A DNA stretch of 37,897 nt from NCBI GenBank assembly GCA_002307275.1, contig DBTX01000032.1, forward strand, positions 32,088 through 69,984, written 5' to 3'. A model generated the notes under the pieces. The model was not told where the DNA came from and made no database searches. It saw only the letters and a program-made list of their open reading frames with translations. The position numbers and the translations under genes were made by a program. Origin of the DNA: Hungateiclostridiaceae bacterium UBA1305. Its GTDB lineage: Bacteria; Bacillota; Clostridia; Acetivibrionales; DTU013. Shown piece after piece: positions 31,481 through 37,897 of this stretch (position 1 is the first letter of the stretch; every line of letters starts with the position of its first letter).

Positions 31481-32883
31481 AATTGTACAGGAATGCAATT
31501 ATTCTTGTTGTTATAGTTGCGCTTCTTGTCGGTGCATATTTTGTGATAAGCAAAAACAAGGCGGCTGATAGTACTTCCGAGCCTTCATCCTCAACGACAT
31601 CCATCAAGCTGACCGATTTAACAACTGACAAGGTTGAGTCTGTAACGCTGCAGAACCCTGACGGTACCTTTGTGATTACCCAGAAGGGTACTGATTGGGT
31701 GCTTACGACTCCCGCAGATATCAAGGCGGATTCGTCGGTCCTTAGCAGCATCGCCATCAACGCAGCCTCGGTAACTGCCGACAAGCTGGTGGAGGAGAAT
31801 GCACAGGACATGTCCAAGTATGGCCTGGACAAGCCTGTTATTGTAAAACTGAAACTGACGGACGGAACTGTGAAGTCATTGGAAATTGGCGCTGTGACAC
31901 CGACAAAAGGCGGATACTATGTCAGGCTTACCGGCGAAAACAAGGTATACGTAGTCGGTTCCTATACCATTGAGACACTTCTTACAAACAGAAATGGATT
32001 GAGGTTAAAGAAGTTATTCAATATTGATTCCACAATGTTCACTAAAATAGCAATGGACAGGAAAGGTGAAAATGTCTTCTCCTCTGAACTTGATCCTAAA
32101 AAAAGTGCGATCTGGAATTTGCTTCAGCCTATAAAAGGAAGCACAAATTCTACTGCATTGCAGCCAATGTTTGAAGCGCTGTCCGCTACCACGGTTGTGG
32201 AGTTTATTGAAGATAAACCCAGCGACCTTTCCAAGTATGGTTTGGATAATCCTTCCTATACTTTTGACTTCGATACCACCACAGGAGGAGCTTTCAAACT
32301 GCTGCTGGGAGATGAAAAAACAAAGGGCAGCGAGATGTATGCCAAACTGGACGGCAATGATGAAGTATTCACAATCGACAGTTCAGCCTATACCTTCCTT
32401 GATAAACCGCTCAAGGAAATTATAGATACGTTTGCTTATCTGGTGAATATCGATCAGGTCAAAAAGATCGATCTGACGATGGAAGGCAAAACGGATACAA
32501 TGACATTAGATATTTATAAAGCTGCGGATAACAGCAGCGATTCGGACAAGGATAAGTTCACGTTCAACGGCAAGGATGCAACTGGAAAGAATGATGATGA
32601 TAATCAGCCTTTCAGGGAATTCTATCAGTCTCTTATCGCCATTTGCCTCGACGATATCGACCTGTCCGGAGCAAAGCCTGTTGACAACCCGGAAATATCG
32701 ATCAATTATACATTGGCCGATGGTGCCATGAAGATCGACTATGTATCGAAGGATGCCGACTATTTCTATGTATTCAGAAACGGCGAATATGCCAACATAC
32801 TTGTCAGTAAGACCAAAGTAGATTACGGTGTTGTCGGTATGAAGAACAAGTATAAGGAATTGGTGGATTTTCTAGCGAAATAA
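31477..32883 (+). CDS. DUF4340 extracellular protein
   Basis: A 468-residue anchored protein. One N-terminal TM (about 5-25) precedes a Ser/Thr-rich linker and two DUF4340-type modules. Each module has the sequence SKYGLD (113-118 and 252-257) followed by a beta-rich stretch on 'G.. T(K)GG.YVRL' or 'KGSEMYAKLDG', which shows an internal duplication. Start ATG 31477 follows GAGGAGG and overlaps the GldG stop (ATGA). DUF4340 proteins are regularly encoded behind GldG-like genes, which suggests the four products form one membrane complex. The molecular task is unknown. Confidence 0.9.
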   Translation: MKLYRNAIILVVIVALLVGAYFVISKNKAADSTSEPSSSTTSIKLTDLTTDKVESVTLQNPDGTFVITQKGTDWVLTTPADIKADSSVLSSIAINAASVTADKLVEENAQDMSKYGLDKPVIVKLKLTDGTVKSLEIGAVTPTKGGYYVRLTGENKVYVVGSYTIETLLTNRNGLRLKKLFNIDSTMFTKIAMDRKGENVFSSELDPKKSAIWNLLQPIKGSTNSTALQPMFEALSATTVVEFIEDKPSDLSKYGLDNPSYTFDFDTTTGGAFKLLLGDEKTKGSEMYAKLDGNDEVFTIDSSAYTFLDKPLKEIIDTFAYLVNIDQVKKIDLTMEGKTDTMTLDIYKAADNSSDSDKDKFTFNGKDATGKNDDDNQPFREFYQSLIAICLDDIDLSGAKPVDNPEISINYTLADGAMKIDYVSKDADYFYVFRNGEYANILVSKTKVDYGVVGMKNKYKELVDFLAK

Positions 32884-32915
32884 GTTAAGCAAGCCGGAAA
32901 GTCATTTGAAAAACG

Positions 32916-32961
32916 GCTCCGACATAGAATTATATATGATTCTATGCTCGGAGCTTTTTTT
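32916..32961 (+). terminator. Terminator that also contains the ribosome binding site of the next gene
   Basis: GCTCCGA-CATAGAAT (32916-32930) pairs with ATTCTATG-C-TCGGAGC (32939-32954) over 15 bp with one bulged C and an 8-nt loop. Seven T residues follow (32955-32961). The GGAG at 32950-32953 in the descending arm is 8 nt ahead of ATG 32962, so the only visible ribosome binding site of the next gene is sequestered in the stem. Confidence 0.85.
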
Positions 32962-34038
32962 ATGAATGAGGAATTGAAAAATATCATAAAGGTAGCCTGT
33001 ATATATGCAACAACGATCATAGGGGCGGGGTTTGCTTCAGGTCAGGAGATCATGCAGTTCTTTTCGATATATACGACCGGAGGGTTCTACGGGATCATTC
33101 TGGCAGGCCTGTTATTTTCTGTGATAGGGTATATTGTACTGGAAAGGGTATATTGTGACAGGATCAGAAATTATGAGGAATTTCTTTTTCCTGCCTTCGG
33201 CTGGTTTGCCGGCTGGGTCATTGAAATTGCGGTCACCGTTTTTATGTTTTGTCTTTTCTGTATCATGATAGCAGGCTCAGGAAGTGTGATCTCCGATAGA
33301 CTTGGCATTCCTTTCAACTATGCCGTCCTGATCATGGGATTGATCTCAATGGCACTTATTTTTACCAATATCAAGGGAATCGTGATGCTGAGCACATTCG
33401 TCACACCTGTGCTGATAGCAGGTATTATGCTTGCAGGACTTTACATTATCTTTTTCAATGATTCCGAGGTGTTCAGAATATCGGCATTTTTAAGACATAT
33501 CACAGGAAACTGGTTTACTTCCTCACTTCTCTACGTTAGCTACAACAGCATACTGGCGGTTGTGATGATGTGCAGCCTGCTGCCTTATCTCAAATCACGC
33601 AGGACTGCCAGAATAGGGGGTATCCTGGGAGGCCTGCTGCTGTGTCTGACAGCGTTTGTGATTAATGCAGCCTTGTTTATCTTTTATCCGGCGGTCTATG
33701 GGAAAGAACTGCCTGTTCTCGCCATTTTGAAAAACTTCAGTGTCACTGCCGGAAACTTTTATGCCATTATACTATGGCTGGCTATGCTTACCTCTTCAGT
33801 GACCTCAGGCTATTGTTTTGCCGACAGGGCTTGCAACACTTTAAAATTGAATAAAAAGTTATTGACACTGATCCTTTGTGCTTCTGCCGTACCCCTGTCA
33901 ACTTTGGGGTTTTCCAGGCTTATAGCGGTTATTTACCCGATTTTCGGTTATCTCGGCCTGTTCATGATACTTGTAATCCTGGCGCAGGGGGTCGTTATGA
34001 TCCAGAAGGGGACGGCAGGAAGGTATGGCAGGAAATAG
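32962..34038 (+). CDS. YkvI-family membrane transporter
   Basis: A 358-residue integral membrane protein with about ten TM segments. The N-terminal VACIYATTIIGAGFASGQEIMQFF is the signature of the YkvI family, related to the APC/NCS1-like sodium symporter fold (IGAGFASG is the broken-helix motif). The substrate is unknown; amino acids are likely for this fold. The start is ATG 32962, immediately after the T-run of the preceding terminator; ATG 32944 lies in the hairpin and would add six unneeded residues. No terminator follows before the next gene. Confidence 0.88.
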   Translation: MNEELKNIIKVACIYATTIIGAGFASGQEIMQFFSIYTTGGFYGIILAGLLFSVIGYIVLERVYCDRIRNYEEFLFPAFGWFAGWVIEIAVTVFMFCLFCIMIAGSGSVISDRLGIPFNYAVLIMGLISMALIFTNIKGIVMLSTFVTPVLIAGIMLAGLYIIFFNDSEVFRISAFLRHITGNWFTSSLLYVSYNSILAVVMMCSLLPYLKSRRTARIGGILGGLLLCLTAFVINAALFIFYPAVYGKELPVLAILKNFSVTAGNFYAIILWLAMLTSSVTSGYCFADRACNTLKLNKKLLTLILCASAVPLSTLGFSRLIAVIYPIFGYLGLFMILVILAQGVVMIQKGTAGRYGRK

Positions 34039-34108
34039 ATTTATATGGTAGAATAATTACTAAAAGAGCATTGATTATATAGCAAAAGATAAAACAGAGG
34101 TGAACCTT

Positions 34109-35275
34109 TTGAAAATGCCGCAGGAGCAGACAAAACAGGGGACTGGCGGAAATATAGCGGGTATTCTTACAGCATTGCTATTGTTCATCTGCATCCTTTC
34201 AGTCGCATATTACTCCTACATGAAAAGTATCAACCCCTCGGCGACTCCCCAGGACCTTCTTAGGTTACTGAAAGGTTCACAGGTCAATGTTGTACAAGAT
34301 GCTCAGGTGCAGTTCGAGTTCGATTTCGATTCGAAGGAAAGGCCCGAGTTTGCGCTATATAACGATTATATTGCCAAATGCAGTATAGGCGGAATCTGGC
34401 TTCTGGATAAAAATGGTGAGACAGTCTGGTCTGAAAGTATGTCACTGAATAACCCCATTATAAAAGTAAATGGGGCACAGTTTCTCGTCGCAGACATTGG
34501 AGCAAGCGGCATCTTCGTCGTGGATGGGAAGACGATCCGCTGGAGAGACAAGCTTGATGCTTCCATCCTCAACGCGGACATCAGTGAGGATGGATATGTT
34601 ACCGTGATTGTCGCTTCCAAAAGATACAATAATGAAATAAGGGTTTATGACCCTTATGGAGTTGAACTTTTTAGAAAGATCATCGCAAATGATTTTGCCG
34701 TAAATGCAGGAATTGCTCCAAATGAACAGCTACTTGCGGTTTCAGGAATCGGTACGGGTTCTTATGGAGCATATTCGGATTATAAGTTCTATGATTTCGA
34801 TGGAAACGAAGCTGTTGCGCAAACCTTCGAAGCATCCGGCGAACTGCTCCCCCTATACTGGTTTAACAGCGACGGAAGCCTGTTTGCCGCCGGAGACAGA
34901 GCTGTGGCGAGTCTGGACAAAGCAGGGATGGCCATTTGGGAAAAGCAGTTCACAAAAGTTTTGGGTGCATGCCAGGCAGGCGACAAGCGATTTGCAGTGA
35001 CGGCAGAAAGTAGTGAGGGTGTCCGGTTGGTATTGTTTGATACCAAGGGAACGGAACTGGCCTCAGGAAAGCTCGCATTCAAACCGCAGCGTATGATGGC
35101 CGTGAAAGGTGCCGTTGCGGTATACACCAACGATACGGTATACTTTTACAACAGCAGATGTATAAATATCTGCAAGTATTCTTCAGATTCACAAATTCAG
35201 CAGGTTTATTACTTTAGCAGGCAGTTGGCTGCTGTCATTACCAATGATACTGTAACTGTAGTAAGTATTAATTAA
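34109..35275 (+). CDS. Membrane-anchored beta-propeller-like protein (DUF5711-like)
   Basis: A 388-residue protein. One N-terminal TM (about 18-38) is followed by an extracellular region of repeated strands: IWLLDKNGETVWS, IFVVDGKTIRWRDKLD, IRVYDPYGVELFRK, KFYDFDGNEAVAQ, VASLDKAGMAIWEKQF, LVLFDTKGTELAS and VYFYNSRCINICKY. This pattern of about 40-residue blades is that of a PQQ/WD-type propeller; from memory it matches DUF5711. Start: TTG 34109 lies 6 nt behind AGAGGTGA; GTG 34100 is inside that site and ATG 34115 is the alternative. It precedes cvpA by 41 bp, a common clostridial pairing. Confidence 0.85.
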   Translation: MKMPQEQTKQGTGGNIAGILTALLLFICILSVAYYSYMKSINPSATPQDLLRLLKGSQVNVVQDAQVQFEFDFDSKERPEFALYNDYIAKCSIGGIWLLDKNGETVWSESMSLNNPIIKVNGAQFLVADIGASGIFVVDGKTIRWRDKLDASILNADISEDGYVTVIVASKRYNNEIRVYDPYGVELFRKIIANDFAVNAGIAPNEQLLAVSGIGTGSYGAYSDYKFYDFDGNEAVAQTFEASGELLPLYWFNSDGSLFAAGDRAVASLDKAGMAIWEKQFTKVLGACQAGDKRFAVTAESSEGVRLVLFDTKGTELASGKLAFKPQRMMAVKGAVAVYTNDTVYFYNSRCINICKYSSDSQIQQVYYFSRQLAAVITNDTVTVVSIN

Positions 35276-35316
35276 AATATGAAGAGCCTGGTTAAATACC
35301 GGCAGATGGGGGGTTT

Positions 35317-36027
35317 ATGAACTGGATTGACTATGTGGTAATTGCTTTTATCGGGGTATTTGCTTTAGTGGGATTCGCAAAGGGCTTTTTAATGACGGCC
35401 TTCAAGGTGGTCTCATTTTTTATTTGCATTTTTGCGTCTATTAAATTCTATCCTGTTCTGGCTGATATGCTTGAAAAGACACCGGTTTATGATGGAATCA
35501 AGAATTCGATCATGAAGACGCTTCTGCTTCGCGGGCAGGAAGCAGCTGCATCTTCAACCACCGCAGTATCGGGCGCCGCGGGTGTAAATGCCGTTGTGAA
35601 TCCGCTTCCGCTGCCGGAGTTTTTCAAACAGTCCATGATCGGGAAGCTGCCTTCCCCGTCAAAATTGATTGATATTCAGGGTATTACAAATGCGATCGGC
35701 GATGAATTGACAAGGATGGTCATTTCCGTTATCAGCCTGATTGTGCTTTACATCATACTCAGGATCGTGCTGTCTTTTGCCGGTCTCATTTTAAGGGGTG
35801 TGTCGAAACTGCCGGTCTTCAAGCAGGTCGACAAGCTGGGTGGGTTTATCATCGGCGCAATACAGGGATTTCTTGCGATCTTCATCGTGTGTGCCGTATT
35901 GGTCCTCTTCAATGCGAATCAGAGCTTCGCACCGGTGTTCACTGCACTGGATGGTTCCATGCTTGCAGGATGGTTTTATGAGAACAATTTTATCATAAAT
36001 TGGATGTTCCCTCCGGCGAATACATAA
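35317..36027 (+). CDS. CvpA family membrane protein
   Basis: A 236-residue protein with four to five membrane segments. The N-terminal MNWIDYVVIAFIGVFALVGFAKGF and the C-terminal FKQVDKLGGFIIGAIQGFLAIFIVCAVLV are hallmark CvpA motifs. Between them (about 60-115) is an extracellular Ala/Pro-rich loop. CvpA was first linked to colicin V production in E. coli; its general role in the envelope is unclear. The ATG start follows GATGGGGGG. It is probably cotranscribed with the propeller gene; a terminator follows. Confidence 0.9.
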   Translation: MNWIDYVVIAFIGVFALVGFAKGFLMTAFKVVSFFICIFASIKFYPVLADMLEKTPVYDGIKNSIMKTLLLRGQEAAASSTTAVSGAAGVNAVVNPLPLPEFFKQSMIGKLPSPSKLIDIQGITNAIGDELTRMVISVISLIVLYIILRIVLSFAGLILRGVSKLPVFKQVDKLGGFIIGAIQGFLAIFIVCAVLVLFNANQSFAPVFTALDGSMLAGWFYENNFIINWMFPPANT

Positions 36028-36135
36028 TTCCTGAACGAATTTTGTGGTGTCTGTGCCCTAAAAATGAATGCTTCTGATTTTTTTGCACAAGGTGCTGGAC
36101 AGCTGTGTAAAGTTAGTAGTAAAATAATCTTAAAG

Positions 36136-36162
36136 ATAGCCGGGATAAAGAAGCCCGGCTAT
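36136..36162 (+). terminator. Terminator behind cvpA
   Basis: ATAGCCGGG (36136-36144) / CCCGGCTAT (36154-36162) is a 9-bp perfect stem with a 9-nt loop. The tail TTCCTTAT is weak in T, 108 nt after the stop. Confidence 0.65.
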
Positions 36163-36259
36163 TTCCTTATAACGAGGCGAAAGATGTCTCCCGCCCCGGA
36201 TGCATGGGCGAGCTGCAAGCTCTGCTTGCGACCAGCCTCATTGAAATGCAGCAGCAGTG

Positions 36260-36342
36260 AGAAAATTTTTCTACAAAGCGTAATTTGCAGAGCAAGTTAT
36301 TGCCTAATCGAAAAATTTTCTTTTGAATCGATGCGTTATAAT
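36260..36342. promoter_or_regulatory. ilvD upstream region: 12-bp inverted repeat and -10-like TATAAT
   Basis: AGAAAATTTTTC (36260-36271) recurs inverted at 36310-36321 (GAAAAATTTTCT). Both arms contain AATTTTC/GAAAATT words like those in CodY boxes, though the full 15-bp consensus is matched at only about ten positions. TATAAT lies at 36337-36342 without a good -35. The rest of the 377-bp gap 36028-36404 holds the terminator above and nothing else I can support. Confidence 0.4.
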
Positions 36343-36404
36343 TATGATTGTATTGGGAACCCAGGGCAGGAATAGAACGGTGTTGAAGAAAGGTGGCTGA
36401 TCAT

Positions 36405-37897
36405 ATGAAGAGTGATATTGTTAAAAAGGGTGTTGAAAGAGCCCCGCACAGGGCGCTGTTCAAAGCTATGGGATATACGGACGAGGAAATAGCAAGGCCT
36501 TTGATAGGGGTAGCCAATTCAAAAAACGATATTGTGCCCGGACATATACATCTGGACACGATTACAGAAGCAGTAAAAGCCGGTATCAGAATGGCAGGAG
36601 GTACACCGGTTGAATTTGGTGTAATAGGCATTTGTGACGGTATAGCGATGGGCCATGAGGGAATGAAGTATTCGCTGGCTTCAAGAGAACTGATTGCAGA
36701 CTCCTGTGAATCGATGGGACTTGCACACAGTTTTGACGGGATGGTTTTTATACCCAACTGCGATAAGATCGTGCCTGGAATGCTGATGGCCGCCGCAAGG
36801 GTAAATGTGCCGTCCGTTGTGATCAGCGGAGGGCCGATGCTCTCAGTTAAGCGCAAAGGCAGGCAGCTGGACCTGAACAGTGTCTTTGAGGCGGTAGGAG
36901 CCTGCAAGGCGGGAACGATGACGGAGGATGAGGTTGCCGAGCTTGAGGATTACGCCTGCCCCGGCTGTGGTTCCTGTTCCGGGATGTTTACGGCCAACTC
37001 GATGAACTGCCTTACTGAAGTGCTTGGGATGGGACTTACAGGAAATGGTACGATCCCCGCAGTATACGCAGAGAGGATCAGACTGGCCAAGCAGGCCGGT
37101 ATGAAAGTGATGGAACTGGTGGAGAAGGGGATCAGGCCATCGGATATATTGACGGAGAAAGCGTTTGAAAATGCGCTGACAGTTGATATGGCACTTGGCT
37201 GCTCAACGAATTCTGTTTTGCATCTGCCTGCAATTGCCAACGAACTAGGGATTGAAATCAATTTGGATATCATAAATGAAATCAGCAGCAGGGTACCGAA
37301 CCTTTGCAAGCTGGCGCCGGCAGGGCACTACCATATTCAGGATCTGTATGCGGCGGGCGGTGTACAGGCTGTAATGAAGGAATTATCGGGGAAAGACCTT
37401 TTACATCTGGAACTTATAACTGCAACCGGCAGGACGGTCGGAGAGAATATCTCTAAAGCCGAAGTGCTTGACCGTGATGTGATCAGAAGCATTGATGAGC
37501 CATATAGTATTACCGGAGGCATCGCAGTGCTAAGGGGCAATATTGCAGTTGACGGCGCCGTTGTAAAGCGTTCTGCGGTGGCAAAGGAGATGTTGGTCCA
37601 CAAAGGCCCGGCGAGAGTGTTTGACTCTGAAGATGATGCGATTATTGCAATATATGAAGGCAGGATCAAAAAGGGAGATGTTGTCGTCATACGCTATGAA
37701 GGCCCCAAAGGCGGTCCGGGGATGAGGGAAATGCTCGGACCGACGTCTGCGATAGCGGGCATGGGTCTGGACAAGGAGGTAGCGCTGATCACAGACGGAA
37801 GATTCTCAGGCGCTTCAAGGGGCGCATCCATAGGTCATGTTTCTCCGGAAGCAATGGAGGGCGGGATGATTGCAGCCGTTCAGGACGGTGATATCAT
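36405..37897 (+). CDS. ilvD: Dihydroxy-acid dehydratase (3' partial)
   Basis: 497 of about 550 codons are present; the gene runs off the window. IlvD dehydrates 2,3-dihydroxy acids in valine, leucine and isoleucine synthesis and needs an Fe-S cluster and Mg2+. The N-terminal RAPHRALFKAMGYTDEEI, C119 in IPNCDKIVPGM, and C185-P-G-C188-G-S-C191 are the cluster-binding family motifs, with GPKGGPGMREML and DGRFSGASRG near the C-terminus. The ATG start follows AAAGGTGG. There is no other BCAA gene before the window ends. Confidence 0.97.
   Translation, partial: MKSDIVKKGVERAPHRALFKAMGYTDEEIARPLIGVANSKNDIVPGHIHLDTITEAVKAGIRMAGGTPVEFGVIGICDGIAMGHEGMKYSLASRELIADSCESMGLAHSFDGMVFIPNCDKIVPGMLMAAARVNVPSVVISGGPMLSVKRKGRQLDLNSVFEAVGACKAGTMTEDEVAELEDYACPGCGSCSGMFTANSMNCLTEVLGMGLTGNGTIPAVYAERIRLAKQAGMKVMELVEKGIRPSDILTEKAFENALTVDMALGCSTNSVLHLPAIANELGIEINLDIINEISSRVPNLCKLAPAGHYHIQDLYAAGGVQAVMKELSGKDLLHLELITATGRTVGENISKAEVLDRDVIRSIDEPYSITGGIAVLRGNIAVDGAVVKRSAVAKEMLVHKGPARVFDSEDDAIIAIYEGRIKKGDVVVIRYEGPKGGPGMREMLGPTSAIAGMGLDKEVALITDGRFSGASRGASIGHVSPEAMEGGMIAAVQDGDI

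Overview
The window looks like chromosomal DNA from an anaerobic, spore-forming Clostridia species, probably near the cellulolytic Ruminiclostridium/Acetivibrio group. The assignment is inferred from gene content, not from a phylogenetic marker. It rests on strong Shine-Dalgarno sites with several TTG starts, a CIRCE-controlled groESL pair, a short-form HisG paired with HisZ, a YtaF sporulation membrane protein, a spore-type GH18 hydrolase and copper-amine-oxidase-N 'stalk' modules. No tRNA, rRNA, intact insertion sequence, CRISPR array or phage gene was seen. Both edges cut genes: a histidine kinase on the left and ilvD on the right.

Layout. 1-3327: the end of a sensor kinase, then a MacA/MacB-like (YknXYZ-like) efflux operon behind three tandem 11-bp boxes that look like a response-regulator site. 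3648-4535: a 64-residue four-cysteine protein and a convergent HAD phosphatase. 4819-14073: a complete histidine operon, hisZ-hisG-hisD-hisC-hisB-purC-hisH-hisA-hisF-hisIE, from a consensus sigma-A promoter, with purC inserted and an unusual HisI-HisE linker. 14226-16318: CIRCE, groES, groEL and a terminator. 16398-18847: an unrecognised protein, a UroD-fold protein carrying the His-x-Cys...Cys zinc site of corrinoid methyltransferases, and a cupin. 18834-19600: weak, probably decayed minus-strand reading frames. 19718-20692: a secreted protein with six 23-residue repeats. 20693-21389: mostly non-coding. 21390-25167: a two-TM protein, a GH18 spore-type hydrolase, an MgtC-like protein and YtaF. 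25337-28006: a P-type Ca2+-ATPase divergent from ytaF. 28362-32883: a GldA/GldF/GldG-like ABC operon ending in a DUF4340 protein. 32962-36027: a YkvI-like transporter, a DUF5711-like beta-propeller protein and CvpA. 36405-end: ilvD.

How the genes work together. The his operon encodes the ten-step pathway except a recognisable histidinol-phosphate phosphatase; the nearby HAD protein is more like phosphoglycolate phosphatase. HisH/HisF release AICAR, and PurC makes the precursor of the same AICAR, which gives the purC insertion a metabolic logic.

Most of the window is ordinary housekeeping DNA and I do not see a clear new defence or mobile system. The observations I rate highest are: a canonical EF-hand loop inside YtaF, next to a divergent Ca2+-ATPase; a transcription terminator whose stem contains the ribosome binding site of the next gene; the 69-bp repeat array in a secreted stalk protein; the methyltransferase-like UroD protein with an orphan partner; and the HisIE linker.
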